Origin: Fidelibacterota bacterium
GTDB taxonomy: Bacteria; Fidelibacterota; UBA2242; JAFGTP01
Length of the DNA stretch: 64,000 nt
Assembly: GCA_016934035.1 (NCBI GenBank)
Contig: JAFGTP010000023.1
Coordinates: 56,673 to 120,672, forward strand
Direction: 5' to 3'
Shown in pieces: positions 1 through 10,113 of the stretch. Each line of letters opens with the position of its first letter. The first letter of the stretch is position 1. The position numbers and the translations under genes are program-made. Below the pieces are notes generated by a model. That model searched no databases, was not told where the DNA came from, and saw nothing but the letters and a program-made list of their open reading frames with translations.

Positions 1-141
1 CACTCTCAATCCCTGTTTCAGTACCCAGTAGGTGATGCCATAAGCTTTCAGATGATTGATTTGGGACTGGTCCATGGGTATTAATATTTTTTGGCCTATT
101 AGACTGGTGGTTATAAAAAGCAGTATTAAGAATTTTTTCAT
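1..141 (-). CDS. Asparagine-synthetase-B-like secreted protein, N-terminal fragment
   Basis: Only the first 47 codons are in the window; the gene runs off the left edge. The ATG at 141-139 overlaps the stop of the upstream TPR gene in an ATGA arrangement, with a GGAG element about a dozen bases before it. The peptide starts with a short Sec signal (MKKFLILLFITTSLIGQ) followed by ILIPMDQSQINHLKAYG. That pattern matches the N-terminus of FCB proteins usually named asparagine synthetase B. The name rests on this short stretch alone, and the role of these exported proteins is unclear. It is probably the last gene seen here of the DUF4159-DUF4175-TPR operon. Confidence 0.5.
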   Translation of the reverse strand, partial: MKKFLILLFITTSLIGQKILIPMDQSQINHLKAYGITYWVLKQGLRV

Positions 142-2042
142 TGCATTTTGTCTCCTCTGATCTCTCTCAATCGAAGCCGGGCCTCATCCAGATAAAAGGA
201 ATGGGGGAAGTCCAGCAAAAGGATTTGATACCATTCTTTGGACTTGTCCAAATTGTTTGCGGCGAAATAATACTCGCCAAACATTTTAATTGTAATTTCC
301 CGGTATTCCGATTCGGTCTTTATCAGTTTGTGGGCAAATTTTTCGGCCTCCTCAAGATAATCCAATTGCAAAAGAATCTGTGATAATCTCAAAAGAGATT
401 CGTCAGCGATTTTTGCTTGTGGGTTTTTTTCAAATATGTATCTCAGAATTTCGGCAGCTTCCGATAACTTTCCCTGCCGAATCAGTAATTCGGCTGTGGC
501 AAACCGTTGCAAGCCTTTCTGGCTCTCATCGTCCTGACCGTCACTGTTATTTTCGATCAGGGTCAATAACTCAAAATAATCATTGAAGGAATCATGATCG
601 AAACCGACAAACTGAAGAATATTTTTTTGCGCATTTTTGACAGCTGTAAAATCGAGATTCAGAAAATCCAGGAGAATGCGATTGGTGTAGTAATCCTTTA
701 TGTAGTTCCTGCCATATTTGATTTTGTATTCTTCCAATTCCTGATCGGCTTTTTTTAAATCACCTTTGGATATTCGGGTCAGAAATTGGTTGTTGAAACA
801 CTGAAATTTGAAAGTTTGCTGTTTTCCTCTTTGTGCCGCCTGGGCAAAGTTTTCCAAAGCAGCATCAAAATCCCGCAGTACTGTATAGCGAAGATTGCCG
901 ATGTTAAACAGGGCTTGGGCCCCGACTGGTAATTCTTTTTTCGTGACCGACAGGGAATCGTAAATTGCAAAAGCATTATTCAGGTTTTCAGTTTTTTCCT
1001 CACCGATATAAACAAAATTGTTCCGAAAATAAAAGTTTCCCGGTAAAAAATAATTAAGCGGAGAACCGGCTGAATCCTGGTTGATTAAAAATTCTTCAAC
1101 TTTTGCAAGGTTGAGTAATATTTCCGTGGTGATTGTTTTAAAGTTTTTATTTTGGAGCAGACGGTTAAAAAAAGTTTTTGCAAAAGTATATTCTTTTGTG
1201 TTGATCAATTCACTGGAAAATTCCAAAACAGCTTCACAGGGGTAACCGGTCATTTTTTCAAGGGCAAGAATTTCCTGAGATGCGTCTTCGTATTTTTTAT
1301 TGCTGAAGAGGAAATCAGATCGTAACTGGTGCAAATAAAGATTTTGGCTCTGATTGATCTCACGGACAAGTACAGAATCCACCTTGAAAAAAACTTTGTC
1401 TTCTTTGGGAAATTGGACCAGCATATCGGAAATGTAGGAGAGATTTGTATCATCTTCATGGAGATATTTGATATACTCTGCAGCTGATTTACCATACCTT
1501 CCTGAGGAAGAATAATAATCAGCCAGTTCTCTGGCAAAAAAATTGTTGTTTTTGTTGATTTTACGGGATTTCAACAAAATATTTTCAGCCTGGTCCCGCT
1601 GTTTCAATTCAAGCAGAGTATGAAAAAGGTGCTGGGTAAAAAGTTTGGAATATTTTGCTTCTTCGAGGTACATTTTCCAGATGCTTTTCGCCATGACCGT
1701 ATCTTCCTGGAGATAGTACAATTTGCCCAAGTCGATTTTTGCCTTTTCATTTTTCGGATCATCAGCGATGAAAAGGGGCAATACACGCTCTAGTTCGTCA
1801 TATTTTTCGGTTTTAAATAACAATTCAAAATATTTGGTATAAAAGAGCGGTTCACTAGGCATTTGCTCTACTAGGAAGCGGTAAATTTCAAGGGCTTTTT
1901 CCAGTTGGTTTTCATTGATTAATTTAATGGCTTCAATGTATTTGAGTCGCAAATCAACCTGTGAATTGTCCACAATCTGTACATGCTGGGCAAAAGCCAG
2001 GGAAATGAGCAGGAGCAATAGTATGAGTGGTCTACTTTTCAA
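138..2042 (-). CDS. Secreted tetratricopeptide-repeat protein
   Basis: A 634-residue protein with a clear Sec signal (MKSRPLILLLLLISLAFAQ), so it is periplasmic or outer-membrane associated. The rest is helical TPR-like repeats: around residues 33-130 (ALEIYRFLVEQMPSEP; KAKIDLGKLYYLQED), 150-210, 370-450, and a clean C-terminal block (GKLSEAAEILRYIFEKNPQAKIADESL, LDYLEEAEKFAHKLI) ending in a YbgF/BamD-like repeat. There is no enzyme motif, so a scaffold or assembly role is likely. The start is TTG at 2042-2040, preceded by GAGGA at good distance and overlapping the DUF4175 gene by 11 bases, which suggests translational coupling. Gene order DUF4159-DUF4175-TPR implies one envelope-related complex; the function is unknown. 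Confidence 0.8.
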   Translation of the reverse strand: MKSRPLILLLLLISLAFAQHVQIVDNSQVDLRLKYIEAIKLINENQLEKALEIYRFLVEQMPSEPLFYTKYFELLFKTEKYDELERVLPLFIADDPKNEKAKIDLGKLYYLQEDTVMAKSIWKMYLEEAKYSKLFTQHLFHTLLELKQRDQAENILLKSRKINKNNNFFARELADYYSSSGRYGKSAAEYIKYLHEDDTNLSYISDMLVQFPKEDKVFFKVDSVLVREINQSQNLYLHQLRSDFLFSNKKYEDASQEILALEKMTGYPCEAVLEFSSELINTKEYTFAKTFFNRLLQNKNFKTITTEILLNLAKVEEFLINQDSAGSPLNYFLPGNFYFRNNFVYIGEEKTENLNNAFAIYDSLSVTKKELPVGAQALFNIGNLRYTVLRDFDAALENFAQAAQRGKQQTFKFQCFNNQFLTRISKGDLKKADQELEEYKIKYGRNYIKDYYTNRILLDFLNLDFTAVKNAQKNILQFVGFDHDSFNDYFELLTLIENNSDGQDDESQKGLQRFATAELLIRQGKLSEAAEILRYIFEKNPQAKIADESLLRLSQILLQLDYLEEAEKFAHKLIKTESEYREITIKMFGEYYFAANNLDKSKEWYQILLLDFPHSFYLDEARLRLREIRGDKMQ

Positions 2043-5000
2043 CTTCTGTTTCCTCTTTGGATAATTCTTCGAAATATTTACGGATAATATCTTTGTATTC
2101 CGCTGTATATCCGTTTTTCAGGGCCTCTTCCAATTTCTGACGGAGCACCAGGTTTCTTTCGCCAAGGTCCCTTGGTAATTCACCTGGTGGAATTTTTTCT
2201 AGGTCTTTGCCTGTGGTGCTTTCCCGTTCTTTTTTATAGCTTTGAGTCCGCAGGGATTTTTGGGCATCCAGCATGCGGGTCAGGATTTTTTGTTGCCGCT
2301 CAATAGTTTTTCGCAGAACCTGGTTGTTTTGCAGGTCTTTGATGACATCATCCATGTCCTGGGCAATGCCCTTTAGTGTACCGGCCTGGTTTGCAGATTC
2401 CTGTTCGATTTGCTGCTGCAACTTCTCCAGTGACTGCTGAATTTGTTTTTGTCGGGCGGCTAATTGTTGAAAGGAGGGCATAGAGCCGGGTTTTCTACCG
2501 CCGGGCTGAGGTTTTGGCATTCCCTGGCCTTCCTGCTGTGTCTGCTGGTTGAGACCCTGTTGCTGCTGGGCTAGTTGTTCCATCTGTTGCATATAGTTCT
2601 GAAAACCTGATGATTGTCCCGATTCCTGCAGTTTTTGCATAGACTCCATCAGACTGAAGGACAATTTGTTGAGAGCGGTTTTAGCCTTGTTGCCGTGACT
2701 GCCGGCGGAATATGGATTGCGTTCCGTCATAGCCTGCATGGCCTGTTGCATTTCATTGGCTACCTGGCCGATGTGTTTTGTTGATTCCGATGCCAAACCA
2801 AAGGTTTTTTGGGACAGGGCTGTCATGTTCTCGATGAGAAGGGTCAGGTTATTCCGATAACGGTTTTGCTTTTTTGCCAGGTCTGTGATTTGTTCGGATT
2901 TAACGGAAACATTACCCAGTTCATGATTGAGGGATTCCTGCATTTGTGACAGGTGGAGGGTTTTCATGATCAGTTTTTGAAAATCTGCTGTCACCTCAGC
3001 CATGGCATTTTGCTGGAATTGTTGTTGAAAATCTTTCATCTGCTGCTGTAAATCAGATAATTTTTCTTTGGCCTGCTGTGAATTTTCCTGGGCAGTCAGG
3101 GAATTTCGCATCTGCATGGAAGTCTGGCTGTTTTCCAGGTCATCAAAGAGACCTGAACCGGAAAGGTTTTGTTGAATGTTTTCGAGACCTGCGGGATTCA
3201 TCATGGGAAAATCTTGCATCAATTCAGCAGTCCGCTGTAATTGATCATCAAAAATTCGGGTATCGTTTTCAATGCTTTTTTCTTCCTTTTGCAGCGCATT
3301 CCAATCAGGGTTTTCTTTCGGAGGATTATTTTTCAATTGTTGTGAAACCGAGTCCTGACGCTTGGTCAGATCATCGATCCTTTTTACCAGTTCATCGAGA
3401 GCCTGCTCGATCTGGACCCTTTTCATCAATTGCAGCATTCTGTCAAGTTCCTCACTGAATTCATCATGGGTGGTTTGAAACTTTTCCAGGGCTCTTTCAA
3501 TATTTTGCTGATCGATATTTTCAATGGCTTTTTGCAATTCCTGCATTGCTTTTTGCAATTCCGGTGACATCAGGTTTTGCATGGCTTCCTGAAGTTCGGC
3601 ATATTTCTTAATGGTTTCATCGGAAAATAGTTGGTTTTCTTCGCCTTGCTGCTGAATTTGATCGAGCTGTTCAGCCAGTTGTTTCAGGTCTTCACCGGCT
3701 TCGGCAGTCTTTTGCATTTCCTGTTGCAATTGTTCTTTTTGTTCCCAGGTGAGTTTGGGGTCTTTCAGCAATTTATTGGAAATATCTTCCAGAATTTCTT
3801 TGGATGAGAGGAGTTTATCGAGGATTTCTTCACCGGATTCTTCGGCTTTTTCCTGCTTTTCGCTGATATTGGCAAAAAGATCATTAAGGGAAGGGAAAAA
3901 GGCTGAAATTTTGCGGGTGGTTGCTTTTTTTGGACCGGATATGACATCATTATCAAAAATTTCAATATAAAATTCGATGCGGTCCTCGGGAGCAAGGTTC
4001 AGATCGGAGACATTCCAGTCATAGGATAATTCCTGCAATATCAGGTCTTTATTTTCAACAGGAAAACCCACTTCATGTTCTTCGTTGCTGTTTTCACTAT
4101 ATTTTTTCAACAGTTTGTAGCGAATAGAAGCCCCGGTAAAGCCAAAGTCATCACCGATTCGCAGGTAAAGGGGGATTTCCATGAGCTCGGACAATTGAAA
4201 ATCTTCCCGCGGCGCCAGAAGGTTAATTGCAGGATATTCATCTGGAGTGATTTTAATTTTGTAGTTTATGGGGTTTATGTTGTTAACATTATTGGCATCG
4301 GTTAATAGAAATTTGTATTCCATCGGATTTATGACTTCAAATGCAGAATAAATCTGATTGCCCGAAACGGCAAACTGAATATCCTTATGGTTTTTGAAAT
4401 CGAGCCATGCTTCCCGGACAGGTTTATTGACTGTTGCGGATAGCAGCACCTTTGATCCGGGCATGACAAAATATTCAGAGTTGTTGGATTCTTTGATTTT
4501 TTCTTCAATATCAGTGTATTCAGGGAATTGAATTTTGGTGATTACTTCCAGAATCTCAGGACGGTCCTGAACATGGACCCTATAAGCGCCTGAGGATATT
4601 TTTTTCCAGGGTTTAAATACGGAGTGGTTGATAACAAAGGCTTCGTATTCGAAATCCTGGGTAACATAAACAAGAGGATGTTTGCCATAACCATTGGAGT
4701 CCAGCGGCAGGAAATTGGTTTTCTTGAAATCTGAATAATTCAGAGACAGTGTCAACTCATCAGGGAAATTACCTTTGGCCTGAAATTCCAATTGAATTGT
4801 ATCGCCCCCGAAAATATGCAGGTTACCACTGAGTGCTTCAATTGAAAATGGGGTTGGAACGGGAAAACGATGGTTGAAATTTTTGATTCGATAGTAACTT
4901 TCAGATAAACTCTGAAAATTTGAGAAAAATATCAAAAGGACTAGGCTAAAAACCAGGCTACTGTTTGTAAATCCTTTAAGTAAATTATGTCTGCGAAGAA

Positions 5001-5457
5001 GATTTTTTAGTGAAATTCCTCGAATTTCTTGAGTGGTGATGCGAAGGGATTCTAAAATAAGGTCGGCGGACATTCCCGAATCTTGCTTATCTATGGAATG
5101 CAACAGTTGCAGGCTGTCGAGAAATCTGTTACCGGTTCGAGGATGGAATTTTGAGAATATTTTGGCTACATTTTTTTCCTGATAACGTCTGAAGAGGCCC
5201 AAATTAATGGTGAAATATTGAAACAATAAAAAAACTATAAAAAGCAGAAGTACTGCAGGATAAGTCAAAAAAAGGATTTTTCTGAAATCTGTTCTCAGAT
5301 AAAAAACAGCTTCACTCATCAGGGTAAAAAGAATATAAACTGGGAAGAACCTTAGAAACAGGACCACAAACCGGATACTTTTCTCCAGAATTATTTTATG
5401 GCGGAGTTTTTGTAAAAAATGATAAAGTTCTTGTCTGTATTGATCAATAGTATTCAT
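2032..5457 (-). CDS. DUF4175-type membrane protein with long glutamine-rich coiled coil
   Basis: A 1141-residue protein. Two hydrophobic segments near residues 28-50 and 60-85 and a third near 165-185 anchor it. Residues about 200-520 are a beta-rich extracytoplasmic region. From about 530 to 1000 the chain is charged, Gln- and Met-rich coiled coil (QEMQKTAEAGEDLKQ, QLAQQQQGLNQQTQQ), with a proline/glycine-rich break near 975. The architecture matches DUF4175 proteins. No catalytic motif is visible. It starts five bases after the DUF4159 stop with no clear Shine-Dalgarno, which suggests coupling. In related genomes such genes often lie near MoxR/DUF58 genes; here that cluster is about 6 kb away. 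A structural or mechanical envelope role is inference. Confidence 0.75.
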   Translation of the reverse strand: MNTIDQYRQELYHFLQKLRHKIILEKSIRFVVLFLRFFPVYILFTLMSEAVFYLRTDFRKILFLTYPAVLLLFIVFLLFQYFTINLGLFRRYQEKNVAKIFSKFHPRTGNRFLDSLQLLHSIDKQDSGMSADLILESLRITTQEIRGISLKNLLRRHNLLKGFTNSSLVFSLVLLIFFSNFQSLSESYYRIKNFNHRFPVPTPFSIEALSGNLHIFGGDTIQLEFQAKGNFPDELTLSLNYSDFKKTNFLPLDSNGYGKHPLVYVTQDFEYEAFVINHSVFKPWKKISSGAYRVHVQDRPEILEVITKIQFPEYTDIEEKIKESNNSEYFVMPGSKVLLSATVNKPVREAWLDFKNHKDIQFAVSGNQIYSAFEVINPMEYKFLLTDANNVNNINPINYKIKITPDEYPAINLLAPREDFQLSELMEIPLYLRIGDDFGFTGASIRYKLLKKYSENSNEEHEVGFPVENKDLILQELSYDWNVSDLNLAPEDRIEFYIEIFDNDVISGPKKATTRKISAFFPSLNDLFANISEKQEKAEESGEEILDKLLSSKEILEDISNKLLKDPKLTWEQKEQLQQEMQKTAEAGEDLKQLAEQLDQIQQQGEENQLFSDETIKKYAELQEAMQNLMSPELQKAMQELQKAIENIDQQNIERALEKFQTTHDEFSEELDRMLQLMKRVQIEQALDELVKRIDDLTKRQDSVSQQLKNNPPKENPDWNALQKEEKSIENDTRIFDDQLQRTAELMQDFPMMNPAGLENIQQNLSGSGLFDDLENSQTSMQMRNSLTAQENSQQAKEKLSDLQQQMKDFQQQFQQNAMAEVTADFQKLIMKTLHLSQMQESLNHELGNVSVKSEQITDLAKKQNRYRNNLTLLIENMTALSQKTFGLASESTKHIGQVANEMQQAMQAMTERNPYSAGSHGNKAKTALNKLSFSLMESMQKLQESGQSSGFQNYMQQMEQLAQQQQGLNQQTQQEGQGMPKPQPGGRKPGSMPSFQQLAARQKQIQQSLEKLQQQIEQESANQAGTLKGIAQDMDDVIKDLQNNQVLRKTIERQQKILTRMLDAQKSLRTQSYKKERESTTGKDLEKIPPGELPRDLGERNLVLRQKLEEALKNGYTAEYKDIIRKYFEELSKEETEVEK

Positions 5458-5462
5458 GGTAA

Positions 5463-6149
5463 TTAATGGGTGAGAGCATAAACAACAATATTGGTGCCCA
5501 TGCGCAGGGCTTCCAGCCGTTTTGGCTCCGGGTTATTTTGGACATTGGGTGATTCCCAGCCGTCACCGAGGTCGCATTCATAAGTATAGAATAAAACCAG
5601 GCGTCCGTCGAGAAAAATACCAAAGCCCTGGGAGGGCTTATTATCATGTTCATGGATTTTTGGAAGGCCCAGGGGAAAATCAAAATAGCAATGATATATC
5701 TCATGATCAAAAGGCAATTCCACCCAATCATGGTTGGGAAAAATCCGCTTGATCTCACGTCGGAAGGAGGCGTCGATTCCATAATTATCATCACAATGCA
5801 AGAAACCGCCGGCAGCAAAATATTTTTGCAATTGTTCAATTTCTGTTTCGGTAAATTTTACATTGCCATGACCGGTCATATAAAGATAGGGAAAGTTAAA
5901 AAAATCATTATCCGTCGGAGAGACCCTGGCTTCCTTTAAATTGACATCAATTTTGGTGGTCTCATTGATGAATTGTAAAAGGTTTGGCAGGGAACTCGGA
6001 TCTGAGTACCAGTCGCCGCCGCCGCCGTACTTTAACCGGGCAAGGGTAAATTTCCCGGCGGTTTCCTCTGCAGACATCAGAAGGACTGAGGTCAGGATTA
6101 AGAAAAAGTTTATTTTTAGATATAGAACTTTCATACTTCCATTATACAC
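5463..6149 (-). CDS. DUF4159 domain-containing secreted protein
   Basis: About 228 residues, nearly all one DUF4159 domain after a signal peptide (KVLYLKINFFLILTSVLLMSA). Family features are FTLARLKYGGGGDWY near the N-terminus, LYMTGHG, the AGGFLHCDDNYG turn and the C-terminal NIVVYALTH. The fold is related to class I glutamine-amidotransferase-like flavodoxin folds, but no Cys-His-Glu triad is evident, so a binding role is more likely. The start is ambiguous: GTG at 6149 or ATG at 6134; both keep the signal peptide and neither has an ideally spaced ribosome site. It is first in the operon with the DUF4175 and TPR genes. Confidence 0.8.
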   Translation of the reverse strand: MYNGSMKVLYLKINFFLILTSVLLMSAEETAGKFTLARLKYGGGGDWYSDPSSLPNLLQFINETTKIDVNLKEARVSPTDNDFFNFPYLYMTGHGNVKFTETEIEQLQKYFAAGGFLHCDDNYGIDASFRREIKRIFPNHDWVELPFDHEIYHCYFDFPLGLPKIHEHDNKPSQGFGIFLDGRLVLFYTYECDLGDGWESPNVQNNPEPKRLEALRMGTNIVVYALTH

Positions 6150-6340
6150 ATTAGAACTGATTTTGTTACCAAAATTCTTGGCAAAAATACGACGAGTAAA
6201 AGGAAATTACAAGTTATTCGTAAAAACCAGAAAAATTTACTTAAGCAGATACTCAGTCTCATGGTCTGGAAATAAGGAATAAGCCTTTGTGGTCATATAA
6301 TGATGGGGAATAATGTGTATAAGAAAAATAAAGAAAAAAG

Positions 6341-6425
6341 CGGAGAGAGGGAGATTCGAACTCCCGGTAGTTTTAGCTACACACGCTTTCCAAGCGTGCT
6401 CCTTAAGCCTCTCGGACATCTCTCC
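6341..6425 (-). tRNA. tRNA-Ser (anticodon GGA)
   Basis: On the minus strand the 7-bp acceptor stem GGAGAGA/TCTCTCC is followed by discriminator G. The anticodon arm has loop TTGGAAA, giving anticodon GGA (serine UCC/UCU). A long variable arm and a T-arm with TTCGAAT complete the class II tRNA structure in 85 bases. CCA is not encoded. A T-rich tract follows on the minus strand and may terminate transcription. Confidence 0.95.
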
Positions 6426-6546
6426 ATTAAAAAGCCGTAAAGTTTACTTTAATAATTTTACATTTTCAAGAATATTTTTGAAATTGTCTAAAATTAAATG
6501 CAAGTTATTGAATAAAAATAATATAAAATAAAAACAGGACGGAAAG

Positions 6547-6951
6547 ATGAAAGTACAATGGGACGAATCCTACAGCGTTGGTGTCAGGGAAATGGACAAA
6601 CAACACCAGCGGTTATTTGAGATTATTAATGAATATGCTGATGCGCTTGAGCAAAACCATGCTCCGGAAACCTTAATGGAACTGCTGAATCAGTTAAAGG
6701 ATTTCACCCATTGGCATTTCAATGAAGAAGAAAAATATTTCCGGGTCTTCCGGTATGTCGATGCGGATGTTCATATCATGACCCATGCAAAACTGATTGA
6801 CAGGATTTTTGAGTACATTGAAAAAATAAAATCCGGCGAAACCATTGCGGACCAGGAAATAGTGACTTTTCTGAATAGCTGGCTGACCTATCATATCAAA
6901 GGGACCGATAAACAATACATGGAATGCTTCAATCAAAATGGTTTGGTTTGA
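6547..6951 (+). CDS. Bacteriohemerythrin
   Basis: A 134-residue single-domain hemerythrin, a soluble non-haem di-iron protein that binds O2. All seven expected iron ligands are visible: His20 (DKQHQ), His57 and Glu61 (HWHFNEEEK), His76 and His80 (HIMTH), His116 and Asp121 (HIKGTDKQY). The length is standard. The ATG at 6547 follows AGGACGGAAAG. It is monocistronic, between tRNA-Ser on the other strand and lepA. In microaerophiles and anaerobes such proteins store or sense oxygen or iron; which applies here cannot be told. Confidence 0.95.
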   Translation: MKVQWDESYSVGVREMDKQHQRLFEIINEYADALEQNHAPETLMELLNQLKDFTHWHFNEEEKYFRVFRYVDADVHIMTHAKLIDRIFEYIEKIKSGETIADQEIVTFLNSWLTYHIKGTDKQYMECFNQNGLV

Positions 6952-7005
6952 AATTCTAATATTAACAATTGAAATAAGAAAATCTTTTTAATATATTTGC
7001 CGGTT

Positions 7006-8817
7006 ATGAAAATAAATGTAAGAAATTTCTCAATCATTGCCCATATTGATCATGGAAAGTCCACGCTGGCAGACCGCCTGCTGGAAAAAACCAAGTCAAT
7101 CAATGCACGCCAAATGAAAGCCCAGGTCCTGGATGATATGGATTTGGAACGCGAACGTGGTATTACCATTAAATCCCATCCCATCAGTGTTTTGTACAAA
7201 GCCCAGGACGGACAAGAATATAAACTGAATTTTATTGATACACCGGGGCATGTGGATTTTTCCTATGAAGTATCCCGGAGTCTCGCTGCCTGCGAAGGTG
7301 CACTGCTGCTTGTGGATGCCGCCCAGGGTGTCGAGGCCCAGACGGTCAGTAATGCCTACCTGGCCATTGATAATGATCTTGCAATCATTCCGGTTATCAA
7401 TAAAATTGACCTGCCCACAGCACGTATTGAAAGTGTTAAAAATCAGATCATGGACCTTATCGGCTGTGATGAAGAAGAAATCATATATACCAGTGCCAAA
7501 ACTGGCCAGGGGTTGGATGAATTGCTGGATGCTATCGTCGCAAGAATTCCTGCACCGGAATTCAAACCGGATGCTCCGACCCGGGCCCTGATTTTTGATT
7601 CAACCTATGACTCCTATCGTGGTGCCATTGCATATATTCGAATGTTTGATGGTAAAATTGCACTGGATGACATGGTCCGCATGTTTGCCAATAATTCCAG
7701 GCATGAGGTCACAGAAGTAGGGATTTTCAAACTGGAAAAAGTCAAAACCAATCTCCTGGTTTCCGGCGATGTAGGTTATCTGGTTTGCGGAATCAAGACC
7801 ATTTCGGATATAAAAATTGGTGATACAGTCACCCTTGACAATAATCCTGCACAGGTCAGACTGCCCGGCTACAAGCCGATGAAGCCAATGGTCTATTCCG
7901 GCATGTACCCGGTGGATCCCGGTGATTATACCGAATTACGAAACGCCCTGGAAAAAATGCAACTCAATGATTCTTCGTTGACTTTTGAACCAGAGACTTC
8001 CAGTGCCCTGGGGTTTGGATTCCGTCTCGGATATCTGGGATTGTTGCACATGGAAGTGATCCAGGAAAGACTGGAACGGGAATTTGATCTGGATCTGATT
8101 ACTACGCTGCCTAATGTCAAATTTGAGATACTTTTAAAAAAGGGGCAAAAAATAGTCGTGGAAAAGCCTTCAGATGTTCCGTCTGTTGGTGAAATCGATA
8201 CGATTTATGAACCTTATATCAAAGCCGAGATATTGACTCCACCGGATTATACCGGCAATATTATGAAACTTTGCATGGCCCGCCGTGGTGTTTATAAAAA
8301 TACCCATTTTCTGGATGTGGACAAAGTGCAGTTGAATTTTGAGTTGCCATTGCTGGAAGTGATCTATGATTTTTATGATAAATTGAAATCAACAACCAAA
8401 GGCTATGCTTCCTTTGACTATGATCATATCGGGTATAAAGAAGGAGACCTGGTTAAACTGGATGTTCTGATCAATGGCGAAAATGTGGATGCATTGTCTA
8501 TGATCGTTCATGAGGACAATTCCTATTATCGTGGACGGGACCTCTGCGTACAGCTGAAAAAATTGATTCCTCGTCAGATGTTTGAAATCGCCATTCAGGC
8601 AGCCATTGGCAGCAAGGTCATCTCCCGTACCACAGTCAAGCCCTTAAGGAAAAATGTAACCGCAAAATGCTATGGCGGAGATATTTCGCGAAAACGAAAA
8701 TTACTCGAAAAACAGAAAAAAGGCAAAAAGCGAATGAAACAAGTTGGGAATGTGGAAATTCCCCAGGAAGCTTTTCTGGCTGTTCTGTCCATGGATTCCG
8801 ACGCACCCAAAAAATAA
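7006..8817 (+). CDS. lepA: Elongation factor 4 (LepA), back-translocating ribosomal GTPase
   Basis: A 603-residue translational GTPase that acts on stalled ribosomes. G-domain motifs are AHIDHGKS (G1), RGITIK (G2), DTPGHVDF (G3), NKIDLP (G4) and TSAKTG (G5). Domains II, III and V follow, and the LepA-specific C-terminal domain ends with the basic segment [17 protein letters not shown]. The length matches the family. The reading frame is open to a TTG at 6997, but the ATG at 7006 gives the usual start ([13 protein letters not shown]). No strong Shine-Dalgarno is seen. It lies between the hemerythrin gene and a CPBP protease gene on the same strand. Confidence 0.97.
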   Translation: MKINVRNFSIIAHIDHGKSTLADRLLEKTKSINARQMKAQVLDDMDLERERGITIKSHPISVLYKAQDGQEYKLNFIDTPGHVDFSYEVSRSLAACEGALLLVDAAQGVEAQTVSNAYLAIDNDLAIIPVINKIDLPTARIESVKNQIMDLIGCDEEEIIYTSAKTGQGLDELLDAIVARIPAPEFKPDAPTRALIFDSTYDSYRGAIAYIRMFDGKIALDDMVRMFANNSRHEVTEVGIFKLEKVKTNLLVSGDVGYLVCGIKTISDIKIGDTVTLDNNPAQVRLPGYKPMKPMVYSGMYPVDPGDYTELRNALEKMQLNDSSLTFEPETSSALGFGFRLGYLGLLHMEVIQERLEREFDLDLITTLPNVKFEILLKKGQKIVVEKPSDVPSVGEIDTIYEPYIKAEILTPPDYTGNIMKLCMARRGVYKNTHFLDVDKVQLNFELPLLEVIYDFYDKLKSTTKGYASFDYDHIGYKEGDLVKLDVLINGENVDALSMIVHEDNSYYRGRDLCVQLKKLIPRQMFEIAIQAAIGSKVISRTTVKPLRKNVTAKCYGGDISRKRKLLEKQKKGKKRMKQVGNVEIPQEAFLAVLSMDSDAPKK

Positions 8818-8904
8818 CAAACCGGATTTTTATCAAAAAGCAGGATAAGCCTTTTTCTGATAATTCCTTTTGGCAACTTTCGTTCGAAGACACTAGATTT
8901 CAGC

Positions 8905-9612
8905 ATGGAATATTTTAAACAATACTGGAAACTTTCCAAATCGCCAATCTACAGTTTGGTTTTTGTTTTACCCCTCGTCATTGTTTATGAAATATTGATT
9001 TTTTCTCTGAATCATTCTGATATTGTAGGCATACGCAATGGCGCCGATGCCCTGTTTCGGCAGTTTTTTAGCATGTTTGGCATTTTTGGCTTTTACCTGG
9101 TTGGATTTGTCGTCATGCTGGTGCTGTTCCTGATTTACAAATTTCAGGAAAAAGGAAAAAAACAACAGCCTTTTCAACAGCAGTTCTTTTTTTTGATGTT
9201 CATGGAAAGCCTTTTATATGCTTATCTTCTGCGAATAATTTTGGATAAATTGCTATTTATCTCTCTCATGGATATCGACGCCCTTTCTATTCGTGAAAAG
9301 ATTGCCATGTGTATTGGTGCAGGAGTATATGAAGAACTGATTTTTCGTATCATTTTCCTGCAGGCTGCATTTATTATTGCAAAATTTGTATTTCGGTTCA
9401 GCAGGACTATTTCCGGCATCATTGCACTGGTGGTTTCTTCTTTTATCTTTTCCTGGTTTCATTATATCGGGGTCTTTGGGGACCCTCTGGAAATCATTTC
9501 TTTTCTTTTCAGGTTTCTGGCCGGTGCTTTGCTTGGAACCATTTTTATGTTTCGCGGCTACGGCGTGGCTGTGTATACCCACGCTCTCTATGATTTGTTG
9601 TTGTTTGTATAA
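8905..9612 (+). CDS. CPBP-family intramembrane glutamic endopeptidase
   Basis: A 235-residue multi-pass membrane protein. The CPBP (Abi, Rce1-like) signature is present: Glu143-Glu144 and Arg148 in YEELIFR, FSWFH with His186, and His226 in THALYD. Hydrophobic segments lie near residues 15-35, 55-80, 95-120, 135-160, 170-190 and 195-220. Family members cleave CAAX-like or other substrates within the membrane; the substrate here is unknown. The ATG at 8905 lies 87 bases after lepA, and the gene may be read through from it. Confidence 0.9.
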   Translation: MEYFKQYWKLSKSPIYSLVFVLPLVIVYEILIFSLNHSDIVGIRNGADALFRQFFSMFGIFGFYLVGFVVMLVLFLIYKFQEKGKKQQPFQQQFFFLMFMESLLYAYLLRIILDKLLFISLMDIDALSIREKIAMCIGAGVYEELIFRIIFLQAAFIIAKFVFRFSRTISGIIALVVSSFIFSWFHYIGVFGDPLEIISFLFRFLAGALLGTIFMFRGYGVAVYTHALYDLLLFV

Positions 9613-9642
9613 AAATGAGCACAATTACTTAAGGAGCCAGAT

Positions 9643-10113
9643 ATGAAATTTCATTCTTCAGTTTTATTTGTACATGATATTGAAAATTCCAAAAAATTCT
9701 ACATTGACCTGATGGGCCAAAGCATTTTACATGATTTTGGCAAGAATATCATCTTTAAATCAGGTTTGGCAATCTGGGAATTACAACCGGACCATATCAT
9801 CGCCACGAAATTGCAGCCATCAGACCATGGGTATCCTTTGGAACTCTATTTTGAAGATGAAAATATTGATGAGGTCCTGCAGAAACTGCAATCCCATCCG
9901 GTTAGATTTCTGCATGCAATTCAGGAAGAACCCTGGGGACAGCGCACGATACGGTTTTTTGATCCTGACGGACATTTAATAGAGGTGGGAGAACCCTTAC
10001 ACATTTTTGTTGAAAACATGGCCAGACAAGGTCTGATTGTAGCGGAAATATCCCAGAGAAGTGGTATCCATCCAGACACTGTACAAAATTTATTGGGTGA
10101 TTGTCATGACTGA
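9643..10113 (+). CDS. VOC-superfamily (glyoxalase/dioxygenase-like) protein
   Basis: A 156-residue protein with one vicinal-oxygen-chelate module at residues 1-125: SVLFVHDIENSKKFYIDLMG at the start, LELYFE in the middle, and FFDPDGHLIEVGEP at the end with Glu as a typical metal-ligand position. A short helical tail (residues 128-156, SQRSGIHPDTVQNLL) resembles a helix-turn-helix-like extension. It has AAGGAG before the ATG. The end overlaps the next gene by eight bases, so the two are co-translated. The substrate cannot be assigned; metal-dependent isomerase, lyase or resistance roles are all possible. Confidence 0.8.
   Translation: MKFHSSVLFVHDIENSKKFYIDLMGQSILHDFGKNIIFKSGLAIWELQPDHIIATKLQPSDHGYPLELYFEDENIDEVLQKLQSHPVRFLHAIQEEPWGQRTIRFFDPDGHLIEVGEPLHIFVENMARQGLIVAEISQRSGIHPDTVQNLLGDCHD

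Noticed and set aside
2400..3300. Gln-codon-rich stretches resembling a microsatellite
   Set aside because: The codons vary and the pattern follows a heptad coiled coil rather than a DNA repeat.
3078..3458. 126-codon plus-strand ORF inside the DUF4175 gene
   Set aside because: It is antisense to a long well-supported coding region, has no family resemblance and reflects codon bias of the Gln-rich coiled coil.
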